Source: JBHOQX01 sp042408595 (lineage in GTDB: Bacteria; Chloroflexota; Chloroflexia; Chloroflexales; Roseiflexaceae). Taken from it: 64,000 nucleotides of DNA. Below are positions 51,339 through 59,846 of this stretch, piece after piece. The notes under the pieces were generated by a model. That model was not told the DNA's origin. It made no database searches and saw only the letters and a program-made list of their open reading frames with translations. A program made the translations under genes and the position numbers. The stretch's first letter is position 1. Each line of letters opens with the position of its first letter. Where the stretch lies: positions 22,428 to 86,427 of the forward strand of contig JBHOQX010000019.1 in NCBI GenBank assembly GCA_042408595.1, given 5' to 3'.

Positions 51339-52274
51339 TCAGCGTTCGTCCGTCATCCGCGGCGCCGCCAGCATGCGGGCCGGGCGCTCGCCCTGGTACA
51401 GCAGCAGGATCGCGCCGAGCAGCAGCCCCGCGCCGGCCAGGCCGCTCCAACCGAGCCGCTCGCCGAAGAGCAACCAGGCCAGCACGGTGGACGTGAGCGG
51501 CTCGACCAGCGTGACGATGCTGGCGACCGTCGCGTCCGTCGTGCGCATGCCGGCCAGGAACAGCACGTAGGCCAGCGCCGTCGGCACCAGGCCGAGGTAC
51601 AGCAGCAGCCCCCACCCCAGTGGCGGGTAGCTGGTGGCAAACCCGGCCGCCAGCGCGCCCGGCAGCAGGAACAGCGCGCCGGCGGCGAAGCCGATGGTGA
51701 GCGGCTGGAGCGGATGATAGCGCCCGGCCAGCGCCCGGCTGCACAGAGTGATGATCGCGTAGCCGAGCGCGGAGCCGAGCGCCAGCAGCACGCCGAGGAG
51801 GGTGGTCGGCGGCGACCCGCCGGCCGGCCCGCCGCCGACCAGCAGGCCGGTGCCGGCCAGCGCGCAAGCCAGCGCCGCGCCCGCTGCCGGGGTCGGCCGC
51901 TCGCGCAGGAAGACCGCCGCGAGCAGCGCCACCAGCACCGGGGCGGTGCAGAGCGTGACGAGCACCGCGATCGAGACACCGACGAGCCGGATCGCGGCAA
52001 AGTAGCAGACCTGGTAGACGGCCATCATCGCGCCGAGCAGCGCCATGACCGGCAGGTCGCGTCGGGCGACACGCAACGCCCGCCGCCCCAACGCGGCCCG
52101 GCATGCGATGAGCAGCGCCGGCACCGAGAAGGCCAGCCGGAAGAGGCCAATCGAGAGCGCGTTGGTCTCGGCGATGCCGTAGATGCCGCGCGTCGCGACG
52201 CCGACCGTGCCCCAGAGCACGGCGGCAAGGGTGATGAGCAGCAGCCCGTGCCGGGCCGCGCGATTCGCGTTCAT
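51339..52274 (-). CDS. EamA/DMT-family transporter
   Basis: A 311-residue inner-membrane transporter with ten predicted helices in two EamA repeats. Each half carries the family turn: AAVLWGTVGVATRGI and LGSALGYAIITLCSRAL at the start, VTLCTAPVLVALLA and VTLVEPLTSTVLAWLLFGERL near the end. Members export amino acids, nucleobases or other metabolites. The start at 52274 has an AAGGATC stretch about 9 bases upstream. Transcription starts about 190 bases earlier, leaving a structured leader that may control it. Confidence 0.88.
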   Translation of the reverse strand: MNANRAARHGLLLITLAAVLWGTVGVATRGIYGIAETNALSIGLFRLAFSVPALLIACRAALGRRALRVARRDLPVMALLGAMMAVYQVCYFAAIRLVGVSIAVLVTLCTAPVLVALLAAVFLRERPTPAAGAALACALAGTGLLVGGGPAGGSPPTTLLGVLLALGSALGYAIITLCSRALAGRYHPLQPLTIGFAAGALFLLPGALAAGFATSYPPLGWGLLLYLGLVPTALAYVLFLAGMRTTDATVASIVTLVEPLTSTVLAWLLFGERLGWSGLAGAGLLLGAILLLYQGERPARMLAAPRMTDER

Positions 52275-52466
52275 GAACGCTGATCCTTTCCTCACTGCGG
52301 GAACGCCGTCGAGCGAAGGTGAGGCAGGATCGGCACGCCAGGCGGCGCGCGGGTGCGCGCGGCATGCCATCGGCCGTCCTGCCCTTAGCGGGCGGCGACC
52401 GGTGGGGGAAGGATGCTGTGGCAGGTATGCGGCATCGTGGGTCCGATATGGAGCACAGAAACCAAC
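52275..52466 (-). promoter_or_regulatory. Long structured leader of the EamA gene (candidate cis-regulatory RNA)
   Basis: Between the promoter and the ATG lie about 190 gene-free bases with nested complementary segments. GGCAGGA (52323-52329) pairs with TCCTGCC (52377-52383), enclosing GCGCGC hairpins. Closer to the gene CCTCAC (52290-52295) pairs with GTGAGG (52319-52324); on the transcript the GUGAGG arm touches the purine-rich ribosome site GAGGAAAGGA. I cannot assign it to a known riboswitch class. Confidence 0.45.
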
Positions 52467-52472
52467 GCGAGC

Positions 52473-52500
52473 AGTATAGCAGGTTCTCGGCAGGTGTCAA
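52473..52500 (-). promoter_or_regulatory. Sigma-70 promoter of the EamA gene
   Basis: Minus strand TTGACA (52495-52500), 16-base spacer, TATACT (52473-52478), with TG one base before the -10. It overlaps the last codon of the cupin gene. It is the best promoter match on the minus strand in this part of the window. Confidence 0.75.
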
Positions 52501-52883
52501 TCCCACGCCGGCCAACTCGCCATGCCGGCCTCGTCCCAGGTATCGTCGCCCCGGCGCTTGATCGAGACATGGCACATCGGCGCGCCGGCCGCCGCGCCGT
52601 GCCAGTGCCAAACGCCGGCTGGGATGGTGATCAGTTCGCCCGAACCCACTTCATAACGCGCCTCGTCGGTGCGGACGAGGCAGCGCCCAGCGATGACGTG
52701 CAGCGTCTGGTCGTACTGGTGCGCATGGGGCCGCGTGCGGGCGCCGGGGGCGAAGAAGACCGCCAGCAGCTCCGGCTCCTCCGGCGAGGAGGGCGCGACG
52801 AGCGTGTAGCGGCGAACGTCGCCTTCGAAGTAGGCGTCGCCAGCGGGCTCGGCCAGGGCCGGGTCGATCCGTGTCAGGTGCAT
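52497..52883 (-). CDS. Cupin-domain protein
   Basis: A 128-residue single-domain cupin. Motif 1, RPHAHQYDQTLHVIAG, supplies two His and a Glu/Gln-equivalent ligand; motif 2, IPAGVWHWHGA, supplies the last His. The fold binds a divalent metal. Similar proteins act as dioxygenases, isomerases or simple ligand binders, and nothing nearby decides. The start at ATG 52883 begins MHLTRIDPALAE. It lies between the peptidase and the transporter on the same strand. Confidence 0.85.
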   Translation of the reverse strand: MHLTRIDPALAEPAGDAYFEGDVRRYTLVAPSSPEEPELLAVFFAPGARTRPHAHQYDQTLHVIAGRCLVRTDEARYEVGSGELITIPAGVWHWHGAAAGAPMCHVSIKRRGDDTWDEAGMASWPAWD

Positions 52884-53015
52884 TGGGATAGCTCCTTGGA
52901 TGGCAGGCGGTAGACGATGCAGGACAGGAGATGACAGACAGCAACCAGGACGGTGAACAACGGACGGATGCGGGCAGGGGCGCAGGGCCGCGTACCTGCG
53001 CCGCGTCGTCGGTCG

Positions 53016-54110
53016 TCACTCACTCTTCGCTCCCACAACAAAGCGCCACAGGATGTGGTAAAGGCGCTCCAGGCTGGCGATCTCGACCCACTCCTCGTCC
53101 GAGTGCAGCCCCGCGCCCACCGGGCCGATGCAGACCGCCGGGATGCCCGCGCTGCTGTAGAAGCGCGCGTCGGTGGCGAAGTGCTCGCGCATGAACCCAG
53201 CCGGCGCGCCGGTCTCCGCGGCGACACAGGCCGCCAGCCGGCGCACGCCCGGGTGGTCCGGCGCGGTGAAGAGCGGCGCGCCGCGCTGGAAGGCGACGCT
53301 GCCGGGCGCGAAGATCTCGCGCAGCGCGGCCAGGATATCGTCCGGGCGCTCCTCAGGCAGGTGCCGGATGTCGAGCGTCAGCCGGGCACGGTCGGCTACA
53401 CGATTGCCGGCGTCGCCGCCGGCCACCACCGATGGGACGACCGTCGTCACCCAAGCTTCCTCGTCCGGCGTTGGGAAGCGCCGTTCGAGTGCGACAAGAC
53501 CATGGGCCAGCAGCATGAGCGCGTTTTTGCCTTCCCACGGGCGCGAGCCGTGCGCCGCTCGCCCATGGAACTCGACCTCGACCCACATCGCGCCTTTGTG
53601 CGCATTGCAGATGCGCAGATCGGTCGGCTCGGCGGCGATGAAGAAGCCGCACTCCCAGCCGTCGTTCAGCAGTTGATGTGTGCCCAGCATCCCGCCGATC
53701 TCTTCGTCGCTGACGAACTGGAAGCCGACATCCGGCGGCTCGGGCAGCGCGGCCAGGTCTTTCAGCAGCCGCAGCAGCACCGCGCCGGAGCCTTTCATAT
53801 CCTGGCTGCCGCGCCCGTAGATCCGCCCACCGCGCACCGCTGGCGCGAACTGCTCCGGCAAGCCCGGCACCACGTCGAGATGGGCGTTCAGTATCACCGC
53901 CGGACGGCGGGTGTCGCGCAGCGTCACGACCAGGCTCGGCGTATCGCCGAACTGGTAGCGCTGCAGCCGCACGCCGGGGACGGTGCGCGCATACCGCTCG
54001 GCGTAGTCGATCGCCGCCTGGAGTGCCTCGGGCCGCCCGGCGACCGACGGAATGGCGACCAGATCGCACGTCAGACCGGTCAGCTCATCACGGAGGGAGG
54101 ATGCGTTCAT
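53016..54110 (-). CDS. M20-family metallopeptidase (ArgE/DapE-like deacylase)
   Basis: A 364-residue zinc hydrolase. Metal ligands and catalytic residues are visible: NAHLDVVP (His, with Asp two on), GRGSQDMKG (bridging Asp), SDEEIGG (catalytic Glu then metal Glu), AEPTDL, and the C-terminal His in GAGLHSDEEW. The dimerisation domain (about 175-285) is inserted as usual, with HGRAAHGSRPWEG at its start. Members remove acyl or amino-acid groups (acetylornithine deacetylase, succinyl-diaminopimelate desuccinylase, carboxypeptidase). No biosynthetic partner is adjacent, so the substrate is open. The start at 54110 (MNASSLRDEL). Confidence 0.9.
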   Translation of the reverse strand: MNASSLRDELTGLTCDLVAIPSVAGRPEALQAAIDYAERYARTVPGVRLQRYQFGDTPSLVVTLRDTRRPAVILNAHLDVVPGLPEQFAPAVRGGRIYGRGSQDMKGSGAVLLRLLKDLAALPEPPDVGFQFVSDEEIGGMLGTHQLLNDGWECGFFIAAEPTDLRICNAHKGAMWVEVEFHGRAAHGSRPWEGKNALMLLAHGLVALERRFPTPDEEAWVTTVVPSVVAGGDAGNRVADRARLTLDIRHLPEERPDDILAALREIFAPGSVAFQRGAPLFTAPDHPGVRRLAACVAAETGAPAGFMREHFATDARFYSSAGIPAVCIGPVGAGLHSDEEWVEIASLERLYHILWRFVVGAKSE

Positions 54111-54294
54111 GGCAGAACCACTGGTAGAACCGAGAACGGAGCACACAGGAACAACGGATCGACCAGCCCTGGCTGACAGGGCGGACGCGGTGGGGGTTGG
54201 CGGCGTTTCGCCTCACCAAGACCCCTCGACGAGCGGGCATGGGGGTGATCGCCCGGCTGCCCCTCGCGCCGGTCCCAGCCTGTACGAAACCGGA

Positions 54295-55935
54295 CTACTC
54301 CGCCAGCGCCGCGGCCAATGGCGGGACAACCTGCTGCTTGCGCGACATCACGCCCGGCAGCAGCACCCGCCCATCGGCGGCCTCCACACCGAACGCCCTG
54401 GCGGCCAGCAGCGCCCCGGCGTCGTCGGCGGCGAGTAGGAGCGTCCGTTGCTCCAGAATGTCGGTCAGCATCAGGAAGGCCGCGGCGAGTCCGGCCCGCC
54501 GCATCGCCTGCTGAAGCCCGGCGCGCAGCTCGGCGACCGGCGGCATAACCGCTTCGATATCGGTCAGCTCCACCTGGCCGATGCCGATCTCGTTCTGGCC
54601 GAAGCGGTAGACTTTCCAATCGTGGCCGACCCACCAGCTCGCCGGCGGCGGCGGGTCGGGCAGGCGGGCGCGGAACATGGCACGCGCCAGCGCCTCGATC
54701 GGCTCGCCGCTCACCTCCGCCAGCCACGCCGCCGCCGCGCGGTCGCGCGCGGTGGTCGTCGGCGAGCGAAAGGCGACCGTGTCAGACAAGACTGCGCCGA
54801 GCATCGCCCCGGCCAGCGGGCGCGGCAGCGGCGCGCCGCCGCGGCGGTACAGCTCGGCGATCAGGGTGCAACTGCACCCGACCGGCTCGCAGATCACCGT
54901 CAGCGGCTGGAGCGTCTGGAGCCCACCCAGGTTGTGGTGATCGACAATTGCGACGATCGTGCTTTCGGTCACGCCCGGCGCGGCCTGATCGGGGTGGTTG
55001 TGGTCGGTCAGAATCACGCGCTGCTGTGTCTGCACGGCCAGATGCCGCCGCAGCAGCAGCCCGCGGTACGTGCCGTCCTCGTCCACCACCGGCAAGCTGG
55101 CGATCCGGACACGCCGCAGCTTCTCCTGCGCCACGACGAGCAGGTCGTCCGGCTGCACCGTCTCCGGTGCCCGCAGCATCACCCGGCCCACCGGCACACT
55201 CTGCTGGAGCAGCAGCGCGGTGGCGAAGGGCGAGTGGTGCGTCCGCAGGACGATCGCGCCGCCGATGCGGGCGGCGGCCAGCACATCCTCCGGCAGCGGG
55301 GCGGCATTCGCGACGATCAGGCAGCCTGCGCCGGCCTCCAGCGCAGCCCGCTGGACGGTCGGGCGGTCGTCCACGATCACCGCATCCCCCGGCCCGACCA
55401 GGCGGCGCGCAGTCGCCGAGGGGAAGGTGGCGATCCAGACACGGTCGCGCAAGGTGGTGCGCTCGTCGCCGGCGAGCAGCTCGGCCTCCAGCGTCCGGCG
55501 GAGCAGGGCGACCGGCAGGTCGAGCTCGGGCGAGAGCTGGAGTTGCTCGAGGTAGCGGTCGGCCAGGGTATCGCGCGCCAGCAGGCCGACAAGGCGGCCC
55601 GCATCGTTCACCACCGGCAGCGCGCCCAAATTGCGCTGGTGCATCAGCAGACCGCCCTCGCGCAAGGTGTCGCTCTCATGCAGCGCCGGGGCGTCGCGCA
55701 GCATCACATCCCGCACCCGCAGGTAGACATCGGCGATCGGGCGGGGTGGCGCCTGCCCGACGTGCTGGAGCAGCCAGGCGGTCTCCGAGCCGATCTCGTC
55801 CAGGTGGCAGGCGACCGCCGGCTGGCCGGCCTGCCAGGCGTAGAGGGCGGCATACGCCAGCGCCGAGCAGATTGCGTCGGTGTCGGGGTTGCGGTGTCCG
55901 ATCACCAGGATCGGGTCGGCGGTTGGGTTGGCCAT
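54295..55935 (-). CDS. ppaC: Family II inorganic pyrophosphatase with CBS and DRTGG domains
   Basis: A 546-residue manganese-dependent pyrophosphatase. DHH catalytic motifs are GHRNPDTDAICSALAYA at the N-terminus, LTDHNHPDQA and IVDHHNLG in the middle. The DHHA2 domain is C-terminal with SRKQQVVPPL (Ser-Arg-Lys). Between the first motif and the rest are CBS1 (about 70-122), a DRTGG domain (about 155-250) and CBS2 (about 250-305), the arrangement of nucleotide-regulated enzymes such as that of Clostridium perfringens, inhibited by AMP and activated by diadenosine polyphosphates. GAGGGG lies 6 bases before the ATG at 55935, which supports this start. Confidence 0.93.
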   Translation of the reverse strand: MANPTADPILVIGHRNPDTDAICSALAYAALYAWQAGQPAVACHLDEIGSETAWLLQHVGQAPPRPIADVYLRVRDVMLRDAPALHESDTLREGGLLMHQRNLGALPVVNDAGRLVGLLARDTLADRYLEQLQLSPELDLPVALLRRTLEAELLAGDERTTLRDRVWIATFPSATARRLVGPGDAVIVDDRPTVQRAALEAGAGCLIVANAAPLPEDVLAAARIGGAIVLRTHHSPFATALLLQQSVPVGRVMLRAPETVQPDDLLVVAQEKLRRVRIASLPVVDEDGTYRGLLLRRHLAVQTQQRVILTDHNHPDQAAPGVTESTIVAIVDHHNLGGLQTLQPLTVICEPVGCSCTLIAELYRRGGAPLPRPLAGAMLGAVLSDTVAFRSPTTTARDRAAAAWLAEVSGEPIEALARAMFRARLPDPPPPASWWVGHDWKVYRFGQNEIGIGQVELTDIEAVMPPVAELRAGLQQAMRRAGLAAAFLMLTDILEQRTLLLAADDAGALLAARAFGVEAADGRVLLPGVMSRKQQVVPPLAAALAE

Positions 55936-56019
55936 GGTGCGCCCCTCGGAGAAGCCAGAGGTCAAGGCTCAGGCGGGCAGCGAGCGGATGGCCAGCTATC
56001 GTGCTGACCGCCTGCTGCT

Positions 56020-57060
56020 TCAGGATACCACATAGATCGGGTTGCTGAAGAGCCAGGGGCGGCCGCGGCGCCTGCCTTCCAGCCGGTAGACGCCCGGCTG
56101 GGTGATCGGCTGGCGCAGCGCCCGCCGGCCAACGGCGATCGGCTGGCCGTTGTGGATGAGTCGCAGCTCCGCGTCCAGCCCGGTGTCGGCCACCAGCACG
56201 AGCGGGCCCCCGGCCAGGCTGGCGGTGTCGCCGATCTGCCAGCGCTCGTCGCCGCGCCCGGCGTAGAAGGTGAGCGCCGGGCAGGGGCCGTCGAGCCGGT
56301 TGACGAAGTAGTGGCGGCCAGCAGCGAGCGCGCCGTAGACCTGGTGAACGGCGGTCGCCGCATCGGGCGACAGCGGCTCCGGCAGCAGCAGGTAATTTGT
56401 CAGGGTGCGGAACATCCAGTGGTACGGCAGGATCGTGATCTGGCCCCACGGTGCGCGCCGCTTGAGGGCGTGCGCGTCCACCCCGCCGACACCGAACGTC
56501 CGCCGCCCGGTAGCGTTCAGCCGGTCCCACCAGGCCAGGGTGGCGGCGGTCGGGCCGGAGAGGCCGCGGCGCGGGAAGAAGACCAGCAGCTCCTTGGTGC
56601 GCGGCGTCAGATGCTCGGCCCAGTCGCTCATCGCGTTCCACAGCTCGATGCCGACCGGCCGGCCCTCCCGTGCGCGTGGGCCGTCCACCGACCAGTCGTC
56701 CCAGCGGTAGATGTCTTTGAAATCGTTCTTGACCTGCTCGTCCGGGTGGGCGATGATCCCGAAGCCGCCGCGGGCGTACACTTCGTCGATGAAGTCCTGC
56801 GGCGGCAGCCGGCGGTCGATCACCGTGTCGACATGCAATGCGAGGAAATGATTGCGATCCGGCGTGATCTCATACCCGACGATCACCAGCACGCCATGAA
56901 TGTAGCCCTGGTACGGCCGCCCGTTGAGCGTGTCATGATCGGTGATGACGATCCAGCGCAGGCCGGCATCCCGCGCGGCGGCGGCCAGCTCTTCAACCGT
57001 GCCGGAGCCGTCGGAGTAGACGGTATGCATGTGGAGCGCGCCGGGAAGGTATATGGTCAT
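56020..57060 (-). CDS. PHP-domain metal-dependent hydrolase
   Basis: A 346-residue PHP-fold protein. Metal ligands appear in order: ALHMHTVYSDGSGT (His-x-His and Asp), VITDHD, FGIIAHPDE, and GVGGVDAHA near residue 190. The last 90 residues form an extra beta-rich domain after ILPYHWMF, with GRHYFVNRLDG and LIHNGQPIAVG. Related proteins are phosphoesterases or nucleases of the CehA/McbA type. No signal peptide. It follows a divergent spacer and lies just downstream of a Vps62-like gene on the same strand. Confidence 0.85.
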   Translation of the reverse strand: MTIYLPGALHMHTVYSDGSGTVEELAAAARDAGLRWIVITDHDTLNGRPYQGYIHGVLVIVGYEITPDRNHFLALHVDTVIDRRLPPQDFIDEVYARGGFGIIAHPDEQVKNDFKDIYRWDDWSVDGPRAREGRPVGIELWNAMSDWAEHLTPRTKELLVFFPRRGLSGPTAATLAWWDRLNATGRRTFGVGGVDAHALKRRAPWGQITILPYHWMFRTLTNYLLLPEPLSPDAATAVHQVYGALAAGRHYFVNRLDGPCPALTFYAGRGDERWQIGDTASLAGGPLVLVADTGLDAELRLIHNGQPIAVGRRALRQPITQPGVYRLEGRRRGRPWLFSNPIYVVS

Positions 57061-57199
57061 CAGCGTTCTCGTCTCTGGACAGACCCCAGACGGTCAGCGG
57101 GCGAGGATTCAAGAGGATCACAGCGAGCGAACCGGAGCCATCCGCAATCTTCTCCCCTCCATCCGCGATCTGCGCTTCTCGGGTTTTTTCCCTACGATC

Positions 57200-59035
57200 T
57201 CAGCGCCAGGCGCGCAGCTCGCGCACATTTTCCACGATCACCAGCAGGCCGGCAAACAGCGCCAGCACGCCGATGACGGGCCAGAAGAACTGATAGAGCA
57301 GCACCAACGCGGCGATGATCGCCAGGCCGACGGTGATACGCCGCACGAACTCCTGGATCTGGCGGCGGAAGAGGGCCTCGATAAACGCGTAGATGCCAAG
57401 CATCGCCAGCAGGCCGGTCTCCCAGCGCAGCGAGAAGAGCGCCAGCGCAACCGTGCCGATCAGCAGCACGCCGATGCTGATTGCGCTCCACGTCTCGGCC
57501 AGGCGGCTGAGTTGCAGATCGTCCGTGCTGGCGGGGAGCTGCGGCGCGTGCAGGTGGTCGCGCGGCGAGCCGTAGTCGCCGCGGGCCAGCCGGGCGCTCG
57601 CGTTGTCTAGTTCCTCCAGCACCTCAGCGTTCGTTGCCCGTTCGCGCTTGAAACGGTCGAGCGCCTGCTCGACCTGGCGCGCCTGCCGGCGGACGGCGGC
57701 GACCCGGAGGCGCATCTGCGGCAGGCGGCGGATGGCCTCCAGCTCCATCTCCAGCCCAACCAGCCGGGCGGCGTGCCCGGCGATCCGCTCGTCTAGCTCG
57801 CGCTGCTCGTGCAACAGCACATCGCGGCGGGCCGCCAGGGCCGCGGCGGCGGCGGCGGGCGGCGGCGTCTTGTCCAGCCCGCACCAGCCGAGCGGATCGT
57901 ACCACATGCGATGGACACGGCCGTCGCGCTCGTACTTCGGGCGAGCCGGCGCGTCCTCGCCCTCCAGGGGGTCGCCGGTGAACAGCCCCCAGAGGCCGCG
58001 GTACTCCAGCCAGGGCGGAGCCGGCGCGTCGGCAGTCGGCTGGAGCACGCGCTGCTCCCACCCCTGCGTGGCGCCCGGCCCGATCGCCAGGCCGTCGCCG
58101 CGGGCATAATCCACGAACGGCAGGCGCACGACGCTCGCCTCGGGCAGCGGCTCGTCCGGGTCGCCCTGGCGCAAAAAGTCGTGCCAGAAGCGCCGGATGG
58201 TCGCCAGAGCACGGTTCAGCCCGCCGGTGAAAGGCAGCGCGGCGGTCGGCAGGTACTCGCCGGGGAAGAAGTAGTTTGCGTGGCCGCCCGCGCCGACAAA
58301 GACCACCGGGTGCTCGCCGACGAAGCGCAGGTCGGGGTCATCCCAGCGGCGGCGCAGGTCGTCGCCCTCATACTCGTGCTGCGAGTACGCCAGCCAGCGC
58401 GGCCGCAGCGCGCCGTCGGCGTCGTCGGCCAGGAAGACCGTCACCATCTCCCAGTCGGCCTCGTGGTCGTTCGCGCCGTTGAAGGACGAGCGCCAGTCGT
58501 TGAAGGCATAGAAGAACCAGTATTGCAGCGCGACATAGCCGCCATCGCGCACCACGCGGCCGTAATAGTAGAAGCGGGCGTCCTCGGCGCGCAGTTCGTG
58601 GTAGCGGATGGCTGCCGCGGCCGCTGCACCGCCCGGCACGCGCCCGCGCAGGAGGAGCGAAACCGAGAAGACCAGATCGGCGAAGCGCTGCAGGATGCCG
58701 ACGCGCGCCAGCCGCCCGCGCCCGGCATGGAACTCGCGCAGCGACGAGGTGCTGCGGAACTGCTTGACCTCCGCCGGCGAGAGGGGATCGACGAAATGCA
58801 GGTAGTAGACTGTCCCAGGGCCGCCGACGAGCGGTTCGGCCAGGGCCTCCGGCGTGAGCCGGCCGCGCGGGATGATCACCTGCGGCACCTCGTTCGGCCG
58901 GCGCACGCAGAGGGCGCAGCTTCGAATGTACTGCTCGACGCTCATCGGATAGAACTGCTCGCCCCGGTTGAAGCGCAATACCGGCTCGTAGCGGCGGAGC
59001 AGCGCCAGATCGCTGTCGGTGAGGATGTCGGCCAT
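57200..59035 (-). CDS. Vps62-related domain protein with coiled coil and C-terminal membrane helices
   Basis: A 611-residue protein. The first 390 residues resemble the Vps62/DUF946 family: LLRRYEPVLRFNRGEQFYPM at the start, QYWFFYAFNDWRSS and NDHEADWEMVTVFL in the middle, WLAYSQHEYEG and VFVGAGGHANYFFPG after it. His and Asp/Glu residues in NDHEADWE and GGHANYF look like a conserved site. A long charged helix (about 400-500) should form a coiled coil, and four hydrophobic segments (about 525-600) end it in the membrane. The biochemical role of this family in bacteria is unknown. The start is ATG 59035. Confidence 0.7.
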   Translation of the reverse strand: MADILTDSDLALLRRYEPVLRFNRGEQFYPMSVEQYIRSCALCVRRPNEVPQVIIPRGRLTPEALAEPLVGGPGTVYYLHFVDPLSPAEVKQFRSTSSLREFHAGRGRLARVGILQRFADLVFSVSLLLRGRVPGGAAAAAAIRYHELRAEDARFYYYGRVVRDGGYVALQYWFFYAFNDWRSSFNGANDHEADWEMVTVFLADDADGALRPRWLAYSQHEYEGDDLRRRWDDPDLRFVGEHPVVFVGAGGHANYFFPGEYLPTAALPFTGGLNRALATIRRFWHDFLRQGDPDEPLPEASVVRLPFVDYARGDGLAIGPGATQGWEQRVLQPTADAPAPPWLEYRGLWGLFTGDPLEGEDAPARPKYERDGRVHRMWYDPLGWCGLDKTPPPAAAAAALAARRDVLLHEQRELDERIAGHAARLVGLEMELEAIRRLPQMRLRVAAVRRQARQVEQALDRFKRERATNAEVLEELDNASARLARGDYGSPRDHLHAPQLPASTDDLQLSRLAETWSAISIGVLLIGTVALALFSLRWETGLLAMLGIYAFIEALFRRQIQEFVRRITVGLAIIAALVLLYQFFWPVIGVLALFAGLLVIVENVRELRAWR

Positions 59036-59148
59036 GGCAGAGAGATGGACGATGGACGAGTGATACATGAAGCATGAACAATAAAGAACGATCAATCAAT
59101 GACACGTCGTGTCATCGTGTCAGCTTGCCACCGCGTCACCGCGCCGGG

Positions 59149-59664
59149 CTAGCCCTCGCGCTGTAGCGCCGCCTGGGCCTCGGCGGCGGCAGCGCGGTCA
59201 GCCTCGGCGGTGCGCAGGCTGGTCGGCGCGCGGCGGTGCTGAGCGATGCGGAAGCTTTGCCGCACGGCCCGCTGGTTCAGCAGAAAGACGATCGCCACGC
59301 TGGCGGCCATCTCGAGATACCATGGCCGGCCACGCAGATATTCGACCAGCAGCATCGCCAGGTTGATACCCTGCGTAATCATCGCCAGCAGCCCGGCCCA
59401 GCTTTGCAGCCGCAGCACGCCGATGCCGCTGATGACCATCGCCAAGCTCAGGGTGAGCAGCCCGGCGCCGCCGTAGAGCCCGAAGCGTGCTGCGGACGGA
59501 AACACTACCGGCAGCCACGCAAGATGCGGCGCAAGGTTCGTATCGAGCAGCCGCGCCAGCGCCGCGCCGAACAGCGCCGCGTTGAGCAGGCCGTACAGTA
59601 GCAGCAGCCAGCCGACGATGCCGATCGGGCGCGGGCGGCGAAGTGTGGGTTGTTTCAGTGCCAT
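59149..59664 (-). CDS. Integral membrane protein, four helices
   Basis: A 171-residue protein. A basic N-terminus (LKQPTLRRPRPIG) precedes four hydrophobic segments (about 16-40, 60-82, 88-108, 115-138), then a charged C-terminal tail rich in Ala and Glu. GLLNAALFGAALARLL and AGLLAMITQGINLAMLL suggest a DUF-type small membrane family I cannot name. The start at 59664 (MALKQ) is the first with normal membrane-protein composition. It lies downstream of the merA-like gene, separated by a hairpin. Confidence 0.6.
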   Translation of the reverse strand: MALKQPTLRRPRPIGIVGWLLLLYGLLNAALFGAALARLLDTNLAPHLAWLPVVFPSAARFGLYGGAGLLTLSLAMVISGIGVLRLQSWAGLLAMITQGINLAMLLVEYLRGRPWYLEMAASVAIVFLLNQRAVRQSFRIAQHRRAPTSLRTAEADRAAAAEAQAALQREG

Positions 59665-59767
59665 GCGCGTGCGGCGCCCGACGAGCGCCGGCTCTCCCGA
59701 TGTCGGATGATCGCCGACATGATACCATCCCCGGCGCGGCGCGGCGCGGCGAACGGGCGGCACACAG

Positions 59768-59797
59768 AAACCGCGCGGCGGGAGGTCCGCCGCGCGG
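59768..59797 (-). terminator. Hairpin terminator after merA
   Basis: On the minus strand CCGCGCGGCGG and CCGCCGCGCGG form a perfect 11-bp stem with a 5-base loop, followed by TTT. It is 50 bases after the merA stop. The T-run is short, so termination may be partial. Confidence 0.6.
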
Positions 59798-59846
59798 GTC
59801 GCTTCGACGCTGCGCAGGCGCGCCCGCGCAGCCGGTGAGCGCCGGC

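Noticed and set aside
50701..52611. One long minus-strand frame through the lipoprotein and the EamA gene
   Set aside because: Only its last 158 codons (from ATG 51177) look like a protein, with a lipobox. The rest is the wrong frame of the EamA gene.
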